Positions 59,111 to 64,000 of a stretch of 64,000 nucleotides of DNA are shown piece by piece. The position numbers and the translations under genes are program-made. Position 1 is the first letter of the stretch; every line of letters begins with the position of its first letter. Source of the DNA: DASPGQ01 sp035457705 (lineage in GTDB: Bacteria; Acidobacteriota; Vicinamibacteria; Marinacidobacterales; SMYC01); the NCBI GenBank assembly GCA_035457705.1, contig DATIBD010000074.1, positions 86,970-150,969 on the forward strand. The letters are read 5' to 3'. The notes under the pieces are model-generated. The model made no database searches and was not told the DNA's origin. It saw only the letters and a list, made by a program, of their open reading frames with translations.

Positions 59111-59405
59111 CTAGCTCGTCGTCGACACAACCCATGACTTTGTAAGCTTTTCCAGCTCGGGACCTGCCTCTGGCCACCGGTACAAAATTGCGGGGTCGAA
59201 ATCAGCGCCGTTAGGCCAAACCAGCGTATGAGCCTCGGCATCAATTCGCACCTCTTCGAAAAACGCCTGGTCCTGAAGCCACAGAGTTCACCATGCAGGA
59301 CGGGCCGGAAATCGATCACCTGCGACGTTGCGTCCTCGAACTCCACCCGGAGCGTAACCGCGCCACGATCTCGAAATCTGTGACCTTGTGGATCTCATGG
59401 CTCAT
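59111..59405 (-). pseudogene. DUF2442 protein gene with two frameshifts
   Basis: From ATG 59405 the frame reads MSHEIHKVTDFEIVA, then shifts to LRVEFEDATSQVIDFRPVLH, then shifts again to WLQDQAFFEEVRIDAEAHTL and VWPNGADFDPAILYRWPEAG, ending KSWVVSTTS at TAG 59111. The 'DFRPVL...F..VR.D.E..T.VWPNGAD..P..LY' order is the DUF2442 signature, a small family often found in toxin-antitoxin-like cassettes. Both frame changes are single-base. It may be a dead cassette gene or carry sequencing errors. Confidence 0.65.
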
Positions 59406-59491
59406 GGTGTCGCTACCTCAATGGTTCAATCTCAGAAGGCGGCCGGCCACCAGCACCTCATTCCAAACACGAACGATCACGCGACTTCGTG

Positions 59492-59581
59492 TTGCAACGC
59501 GGTGTTCAGCGGCGCGTGGGCTATTCAAATCGTGGCAAACATGATGGCCTACCCATGACGAATGCACCGCAACCGTTGGTC
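59492..59581 (-). other. attC-like recombination site
   Basis: Minus strand: R''-like GACCAAC (59581-59575), GGTTGCGGTGCATTCG, centre, GCGCCGCTGAACACCGC, R'-like GTTGCAA (59498-59492). The arms pair as CAACG...CGGTG against CACCGCGTTG. It starts six bases after the acyl-CoA synthetase stop codon, the usual place for attC. Confidence 0.5.
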
Positions 59582-59587
59582 GACCGC

Positions 59588-61126
59588 TCATTCGATTGAC
59601 AACGACCCGTCATCGATGTCGCGCAGCAGCCGGCGCATGATCTTTCCAGAGGGCGTCATGGGGACAGACTCAACAAACTGGATCCCGCGTGGCACCTTGT
59701 AGGCGGCCAGGTGCTCGCGGCAGTGAGCGACCAGGGCGGCCCGTGGCACCTGGGCGCCCGGCTTGAGCATCACGTAGGCCTTGGCGAGCTCACCCTTCGC
59801 TTCGTCGGGGACGCTGCCCACCGCAGTGAGCGCGACCATCGGGTGCATGCACATCACTCGCTCGATCTCCGCCGGGTAGACGTTGAACCCAGCGGTCAGG
59901 ATCATGTCCTTCTTCCGGTCGACGATCGTCGCGTAGCCGTCGTCGTCGATGCTTGCGATGTCGCCCGTGTGCAGCCACCCGTCGGGCCGGATGGTCTCGG
60001 CAGTCGCCTCCGGGTTGTTGTAGTAACCCATCATCACGAGGGGGCCGCGGTACATCAGTTCGCCGCGTTCGCCCGGCGACATCTCCTTGCCGGGGTCCTC
60101 AACGTCGACCACGCGAAACGCGTTCCCCGGATAGGGGATGCCGATCGTGCCCGGTTTGTTCGGGCCGTACACCGGATTGGCACTCGTAGCGCCCGCAAGT
60201 TCCGTCATCCCCCAAACCTCGTGGACCGGACAGCCCGTGCGCCGGGTGAACTCGAGTGACTTCGCGGCCGGCAGGGTCTGGCCGCCAACCCAGCAACGGG
60301 TCAGGCTCGACAAGTCGTACTTGTCGAAATCCGGGTGCGCGAGCAGGTAGTAGTAGGCTGTCGGCACGCCGTCCATGATTGTGGCCCGATGTTCGGCAAT
60401 GGCGCTCAAGACGACGACCTCGTTGAAGCGGGGAATCACGATGAGGGTCGACCCGACCATCATGGCCGCGTTCATGACGCAGCTTCCATATACGTGGAAC
60501 AGCGGCAGCGCACTGATGACCCGATCGTCTGCGGTGCGCGCCGCCATCAACGCCGTGCCCACCGCGGCGCCCACCACCGCCCGATGGCTCTGCATCGCCC
60601 CCTTGGGACGCCCCGTTGTGCCCGATGTGTAACAGATCACCGCGAGGTCGGAGGGCAGTCGCGGACGAGGAGCGAATTCGGGGCTCGCGCCGTCCAGCCA
60701 TTCACGGAGCAGTGTCGCGTCCGCGACAGGGACTTCGTCCCACAGGACGAGGTTGAACCGGCCACCCTGGGCCATGAGTCCGCCAAGCAGCTCCCGCTTG
60801 TCGGGCGATGCGATCACCGCGCTCGCCCCCGTGTCGGTGACCGCGTACTGCACCTCGTCCGCAGTCAGCATGCTGCTCAACGGGATCACCACGGCGCCCG
60901 CCTTGGCGATCCCATAATACGAGACGAGCCACTCCCAGGAGTTCGGGCCGAAGAGACTCACTCGGTCGCCGGGCTTAACGCCGCTCGCGACCAGGCCGTT
61001 CGCCACGCGGTTCGAAAGCGAGTCGAGCTGGCGAAAGCTCAGGCGCTGTCCGTCGATGATGAGTGCGACGCGGTCGCCATGTTTGCCTGCCGCCTGCGGA
61101 AGGATCTCCGCTATCGTCGTGACCAT
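59588..61126 (-). CDS. AMP-forming acyl-CoA synthetase
   Basis: The ATG at 61126 has GAGGAG five bases upstream. The 512-residue ANL enzyme has the P-loop YTSGTTGRPKGAM, EVWGMTELAG, the GWLHTGDIASIDDDGY hinge region, RKKDMILTAGFNVYPAEIE and the catalytic Lys in TPSGKIMRR. It activates a carboxylic acid, probably a medium or long fatty acid, via an acyl-adenylate. It lies between two attC-like sites as a single-gene cassette of about 1.6 kb, long for a cassette. Confidence 0.9.
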   Translation of the reverse strand: MVTTIAEILPQAAGKHGDRVALIIDGQRLSFRQLDSLSNRVANGLVASGVKPGDRVSLFGPNSWEWLVSYYGIAKAGAVVIPLSSMLTADEVQYAVTDTGASAVIASPDKRELLGGLMAQGGRFNLVLWDEVPVADATLLREWLDGASPEFAPRPRLPSDLAVICYTSGTTGRPKGAMQSHRAVVGAAVGTALMAARTADDRVISALPLFHVYGSCVMNAAMMVGSTLIVIPRFNEVVVLSAIAEHRATIMDGVPTAYYYLLAHPDFDKYDLSSLTRCWVGGQTLPAAKSLEFTRRTGCPVHEVWGMTELAGATSANPVYGPNKPGTIGIPYPGNAFRVVDVEDPGKEMSPGERGELMYRGPLVMMGYYNNPEATAETIRPDGWLHTGDIASIDDDGYATIVDRKKDMILTAGFNVYPAEIERVMCMHPMVALTAVGSVPDEAKGELAKAYVMLKPGAQVPRAALVAHCREHLAAYKVPRGIQFVESVPMTPSGKIMRRLLRDIDDGSLSIE

Positions 61127-61149
61127 GTGGGCTCCTCGCTCAATCGTCC

Positions 61150-61239
61150 AGCTAACGTGCCGCTCAGCCGCGAGCGGCACACTCGACACTCTCTCCACTC
61201 CGACGCCTGTCGCTCGTCAACTGCAGCGGCCGGCTAGGC
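61150..61239 (-). other. attC-like recombination site
   Basis: Minus strand: R''-like GCCTAGC (61239-61233, AAC changed to AGC), CGGCCGCTGCAG, far arm CTGAGCGGCAC and R'-like GTTAGCT (61156-61150). The arms pair as CTAGCCGGCCGCTGCAG against CTGAGCGGCACGTTAG. An inner perfect stem GTGCCGCTC/GAGCGGCAC also exists. It sits between two same-strand genes. Confidence 0.5.
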
Positions 61240-61277
61240 GGCGACACGCGGAGGCGTGGATCCCCGACTGAATCTGC

Positions 61278-62081
61278 TCACACCTTGAACACGGCTCGAG
61301 CCCACACGCTCCACGTGTCGCTGACTGCGAACTCGCACGAGGCGACGTAAACCACCGCCATAAAGGTATAGCCCGCAACAAGCCATCGATCGATGGTCTG
61401 CGCCAAAGCCGAACGAACCACGACGAAGAGTGCGCCGAGAGCGAAGATGGGGCCGAAAATCCCGACCCACCCCGCTTCGCCGAACACCGGAAACAGGACA
61501 GGCATCCGTACGGTGGCGCCTGCGAGAATGCTCAGACTCGCCAGCATCATCATCGCACGGTGTATGCGCGGCCGCTTCCGGGAGAGCACACCAGCAAGAA
61601 CGAACAACGTGAAGAGTGCAACTTCGGCCAGCATCACCATCAGGAACTGGCGATAGGCCATGCCCCAAAACGGTGCGTTCGGAACCGGGCGAACGGACTC
61701 GACAGCCAGCATGAACCCGCTGAAGGAGACGACCATCGCCACTCCCGCCGCACCCCAACCGAGCTTCATGTGAACCCGGAGCCGTCGGGCGGGCACGAGC
61801 ACCGACTGGGCAAGAAACAGAACCAGCCAAGCCGTCATCGCCGCGCCATGAACGAGAACCAGAGTCGCCAACTCCGGCGAGATCTTCCGCCCTGCCATGC
61901 CTTCGCCCCGTAAGTAATAAGGGTGAAAGCCGGCGAGCATGACCATCAGCATGCTGCCTGCGGCAATCGCAAAGAAGTAGCGCGCCGGGTGGGCAGGTGT
62001 CGTTCGTTTACTCGTCTCGTTCTTCGCGACGTCTCTTCGAACCGTGGCTGCTGAACTCATCTCCGCCGTTTTCTCCTTCAT
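61278..62081 (-). CDS. Polytopic membrane hypothetical protein
   Basis: A 267-residue protein with about seven membrane segments, e.g. YFFAIAAGSMLMVMLAGF, LATLVLVHGAAMTAWLVLF, FLMVMLAEVALFTLFVLAG and WVGIFGPIFALGALFVVV. Conserved-looking His (HPYYLRG, VHGAAM, IHRAMMM) are spaced as in haem-binding DUF2306-like or DUF420-like proteins, but that is only an impression. The start at 62081 or the Met eight codons later are both possible. Cassette gene. Confidence 0.75.
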   Translation of the reverse strand: MKEKTAEMSSAATVRRDVAKNETSKRTTPAHPARYFFAIAAGSMLMVMLAGFHPYYLRGEGMAGRKISPELATLVLVHGAAMTAWLVLFLAQSVLVPARRLRVHMKLGWGAAGVAMVVSFSGFMLAVESVRPVPNAPFWGMAYRQFLMVMLAEVALFTLFVLAGVLSRKRPRIHRAMMMLASLSILAGATVRMPVLFPVFGEAGWVGIFGPIFALGALFVVVRSALAQTIDRWLVAGYTFMAVVYVASCEFAVSDTWSVWARAVFKV

Positions 62082-62152
62082 GCTCGAGACGCCGGTGGGT
62101 GACCCGAGGAACGAGCGGGCTGCATAGCACGCCGCCTAGGATAAACGACGGA

Positions 62153-62243
62153 ACTTAACGAAGCCATCGCAGGTCATGTGAACGAGGTCGGTATCGAAGA
62201 GGGCCACGTCCACTCCGACCGCTCGTTAGCCAACGGGTTATAC
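62153..62243 (-). other. attC-like recombination site
   Basis: Minus strand: R''-like GTATAAC (62243-62237), then GGCTAACGAGCGGTCGG; far arm ACCGACCTCGTTCAC and R' GTTAAGT (62159-62153), a perfect GTTRRRY. The inner arms AACGAG.GGTCGG and CCGACCTCGTT pair almost fully. The site spans 91 bp and lies about 30 bases after the RDD gene stop. Confidence 0.65.
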
Positions 62244-62274
62244 GGCATTGCCATTCTCCTCCTCCTTTCGCGAT

Positions 62275-62736
62275 CTAGCGTTCTACTCGCTTCACGACGA
62301 AGGTCCGAAATACCTTATCGTGCCAGGCCTGCTTGTGCTGGTCCCAGATCACCCAGAGGAAACCGAGATACAGCGGTATGGCCGAAATAGAGATCGCGAA
62401 AAGATTTCGGAATAGCGCACGGATGAAGCCAACCGGTTCGCCGGCACTGTCTACCACCTTAAGGCCCCAGAATTGTCTTCCCCAAGACTGACCGCGCTTT
62501 CCAACGAGGTACGTCATATTGAATAGGAACCAGAACCACAGGACCAAGTCGCTGACACCGTAGTCTGTGCCGTCATCGAGAAGGCCAGTCTCCAATCCAA
62601 GAATGTGTCGATCGATCAAGAAATAGACCGGCAACGCGATCCCGAGACCCAATAGAGCATCGACAAAGTCGGCACACAGGCGATCTCCAAACGACGCGTA
62701 GCCCCACTCCACCCTCGCAATGGTGCGCTCGGTCAT
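62275..62736 (-). CDS. RDD-family membrane protein
   Basis: The ATG at 62736 lies three bases after the upstream attC end; an in-frame TTG inside the attC is rejected. The 153-residue protein has the RDD pattern (FGDRLCADFVDALLGLGIAL, with R-D-D), a second half QSWGRQFWGLKVVDSAGEPV typical of the family, and three or four membrane segments. RDD proteins may act in ion homeostasis. Cassette gene; with almost no leader it depends on read-through or on the attC end for translation signals. Confidence 0.85.
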   Translation of the reverse strand: MTERTIARVEWGYASFGDRLCADFVDALLGLGIALPVYFLIDRHILGLETGLLDDGTDYGVSDLVLWFWFLFNMTYLVGKRGQSWGRQFWGLKVVDSAGEPVGFIRALFRNLFAISISAIPLYLGFLWVIWDQHKQAWHDKVFRTFVVKRVER

Positions 62737-62739
62737 GCC

Positions 62740-62817
62740 GCCCAACGCCCGGGATGAGCAGCGGACGACGTCATCGATCGCACGTCGCCGTTCGTCTGCT
62801 CGATCCCGATGTTATAC
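62740..62817 (-). other. attC-like recombination site (best example)
   Basis: Minus strand: R''-like GTATAAC (62817-62811), ATCGGGATCGAGCAGACGAA; far arm TCGTCCGCTGCTCATCCCGG and R' GTTGGGC (62746-62740), a perfect GTTRRRY. The arms pair along nearly their whole length with small bulges, as attC folded structures do. The site is 78 bp long. The toxin stop codon TAA (62814-62812) is inside the R'' box. Confidence 0.72.
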
Positions 62818-63117
62818 GTCCTTCTCAACTCGGACTTTCCAATATCCGGGGCGTCGCTTTAGATGAGCGACAGCGACGATGACGATTCGCTCGGCCTCAA
62901 TCGCGTACAGCAACCCGAAGGGAAACCGCCGCAATATCCTTCGACGGAAATTTTCAGATACGACGGGACCACTCTCGGGAAACGCGAGGATGGACTCAAT
63001 AGTGTGTTGGACTTCGTCGAGGAAATCCTCACCCAGTCCCTCGCTTCGGCCTTCGTAAAACTTTGCCGCCTCATTCATTTCCTCCTCGGCATCCGGGAGG
63101 AACTGATAGTCCTTTAT
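62812..63117 (-). CDS. RelE/ParE-type toxin, start codon apparently lost
   Basis: The frame IKDYQFLPDAEEEMNEAAKF, then YEGRSEGLGEDFLDEVQHTI, RRILRRFPFGLLYAIEAER and IVIVAVAHLKRRPGYWK is a ParE/RelE-fold toxin. The expected first codon is ATA at 63117, in a four-base overlap ATAA with the antitoxin stop. An original ATGA would have given an ATG start and a TGA stop. The first usable ATG is 13 codons later (63078) and would remove the first beta strand. It is therefore either translated from ATA or internal ATG, or silenced. Confidence 0.7.
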   Translation of the reverse strand: MKDYQFLPDAEEEMNEAAKFYEGRSEGLGEDFLDEVQHTIESILAFPESGPVVSENFRRRILRRFPFGLLYAIEAERIVIVAVAHLKRRPGYWKVRVEKDV

Positions 63118-63344
63118 TTGAGGCGTGCTTTGGCCTCGCGAAGAACTTCCTGGCCGGGTCGGGCGGTCGTTAGCCCTTTACGATAAGCGGCGTACCGGCG
63201 CTCGGCCTCCTCAATCCACTCGGCCTCGAAGTCGCCCACCGGTGGCTCCTCCAGGCTCTCGATGAGACGACGGGCTAGCTCTGCTCGGTCCTCGGCTGGT
63301 AGTTCGAGAACTTCAACCTCGAGCTCATCCTTCCGTTTCGCCAT
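63114..63344 (-). CDS. Antitoxin of the RelE/ParE-type cassette
   Basis: The ATG at 63344 has GGGGAGGG five bases upstream. The 76-residue product MAKRKDELEVEVLELPAEDR, ARRLIESLEEPPVGDFEAEW and a terminal KGLTTARPGQEVLREAKARLK-type helix (given here as ARPGQEVLREAKARLK) match the 'addiction module' family that pairs with ParE-like toxins. It precedes and overlaps the toxin frame. A longer in-frame extension crosses an attC and is rejected. Such pairs are common in integron cassettes. Confidence 0.82.
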   Translation of the reverse strand: MAKRKDELEVEVLELPAEDRAELARRLIESLEEPPVGDFEAEWIEEAERRYAAYRKGLTTARPGQEVLREAKARLK

Positions 63345-63407
63345 ACGCCCTCCCCAATCGAATGCTGCCTTTATTTTAACGCTGTCGTGGAGTTGAGGCA
63401 CGAGTTC

Positions 63408-63495
63408 GTGTAACGCTGGGCATAACCTGCGAAACGTGACTGATGAATGACGGCCCGCGCAGCGGGCCCACCTCTGGTTCATGCCCTTGTTAGCC
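63408..63495 (-). other. attC-like recombination site
   Basis: Minus strand: R'' GGCTAAC (63495-63489), AAGGGCATGAACC, a central hairpin GGGCCCGC/GCGGGCC, then GGTTATGCCCAGC and R'-like GTTACAC (63414-63408). The outer arms TAACAAGGGCAT and ATGCCCAGCGTTA pair with one bulge. The site is 88 bp long and ends the first full cassette of the window. Confidence 0.68.
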
Positions 63496-63519
63496 ACGCT
63501 CCCCAAAGCAGGCGCATTA

Positions 63520-63939
63520 CTACGCCACATTGATCCTTTGGCGGAATCTCTGTTGCGCGTCTGCGAGGTTGCGCACGAGTTCCTCGGGGGTGGGACTGTA
63601 GAGCCACGGTAGTTCCATTACATCCCCCTGACGCCAGTCCGTGGAATCCAAGGAGTGCTTGAGCACCAGATAGGCGTGGTGCGGCTGGAACGGGTTGCCC
63701 ACATCCACTCGCTCGATGACGTTCCAGGGATAGAAACGACGAGAAAAATGCCTTCGAATTCTCACGCCGTGAGGACCGGCGCTCACCCAAGGAGGCCACA
63801 GGGTCGTTTCGAGCACAAAGTAGAGAAAACACAATACGCCCAACTCATCGATCAGAGACCAAAGCGCAGCCCAGGGACTCACGGCCAATATGCTTCGCAG
63901 TTTTGGTCTACGAAAAACTGTGTCGGTGGACGAAGTCAC
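63520..63939 (-). CDS. Small membrane protein with PH-like domain
   Basis: A 139-residue product from GTG at 63939. One hydrophobic segment (ELGVLCFLYFVLETTLW) is followed by VSAGPHGVRIRRHFSRRFYP, WNVIERVDVGNPFQPHHAYL, a beta-rich stretch like bacterial PH (bPH) domains, and a C-terminal helix TPEELVRNLADAQQRFRQRI. Function unknown. It lies 16 bases after the attC remnant at the window edge and is the first cassette gene seen. Confidence 0.65.
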   Translation of the reverse strand: MTSSTDTVFRRPKLRSILAVSPWAALWSLIDELGVLCFLYFVLETTLWPPWVSAGPHGVRIRRHFSRRFYPWNVIERVDVGNPFQPHHAYLVLKHSLDSTDWRQGDVMELPWLYSPTPEELVRNLADAQQRFRQRINVA

Positions 63940-63955
63940 GATTCTCTCTTGCTGT

Positions 63956-64000
63956 GGCTAACTCTTATTTCAAGCGACCGGTGCCGGGAAAGTATCGCGG
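63956..64000 (-). other. attC-like site cut by the window end
   Basis: On the minus strand the far arm reads GGTCGCTTGAAATAAGA and ends GTTAGCC (63962-63956), the same box as the R'' of the neighbouring site at 63489-63495. The other half lies beyond position 64000. Its presence shows the array continues outside the window. Confidence 0.5.

Overview
The window reads as chromosomal DNA of a high-GC bacterium, most likely an uncharacterised member of the Acidobacteriota. That placement is an inference from the gene repertoire: an Oar-like TonB-dependent receptor, sulfatase-fold/TPR proteins, a beta-propeller fused to an amidohydrolase, S9 peptidase and penicillin-acylase neighbours, a Ser/Thr kinase with a TolB-like region, TPRs and an ATPase, and a relic of a MacB/ADOP-type permease. 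No rRNA or tRNA gene, CRISPR array or intact insertion sequence was recognised.

Layout. 0-5 kb is a decayed area: a deacylase fragment and a kinase/ATPase gene are cut at one breakpoint near position 171, the kinase has a premature amber codon and a frameshift, and a second kinase tail and an HExxH protease tail follow. 5-14 kb holds a propeller-amidohydrolase, a VapBC pair with a visible operator and a probably leaderless promoter, an NHL protein, and a coupled radical SAM/halogenase-like flavoprotein pair. 14-22 kb mixes intact genes (histidine kinase, DUF4214-glycosidase, secreted acetolactate decarboxylase, several secreted proteins of unknown role) with relics (protease N-terminal half, winged-helix half, group II intron reverse transcriptase, permease N-terminus). 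22-34 kb is an export and scavenging block: two overlapping sulfatase-fold/TPR genes behind a TonB receptor, then an S9 peptidase overlapping a penicillin acylase. 34.5-37.4 kb has an AbrB relic, an AbiE-like pair in reversed order, and a gene split by an in-frame TGA. 37-57.6 kb is mostly housekeeping and accessory metabolism: ketopantoate reductase-like, ilvD, PilZ/GIY-YIG fusion, PEBP, YceI, metallo-hydrolase, TVP38 with a flavoprotein, RNase HII, M28 peptidase, uracil-DNA glycosylase, Tat-exported FMN oxidase, beta-lactamase fold, two peptide ABC ATPases, methylmalonyl-CoA mutase large subunit, TrmL, amidase.

The most notable region is 57.7-64.0 kb. Every gene there is short-leadered, unrelated to its neighbour and on the minus strand. 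Six, perhaps more, imperfect palindromes of 78-110 bp separate them, each ending in RYYYAAC / GTTRRRY-like boxes. This is the architecture of an integron gene-cassette array. No integrase lies in the window; if one exists it should lie beyond position 64000, because cassette genes read away from it. The cassettes carry a toxin-antitoxin pair whose toxin start codon looks mutated, an RDD membrane protein, an acyl-CoA synthetase, a broken DUF2442 gene and a RibD-C/DHFR-like reductase.

Many genes longer than 400 codons are intact while frameshifts cluster in relics, so the lesions are more likely real decay than sequencing error, although single-base indels cannot be verified from this sequence alone.
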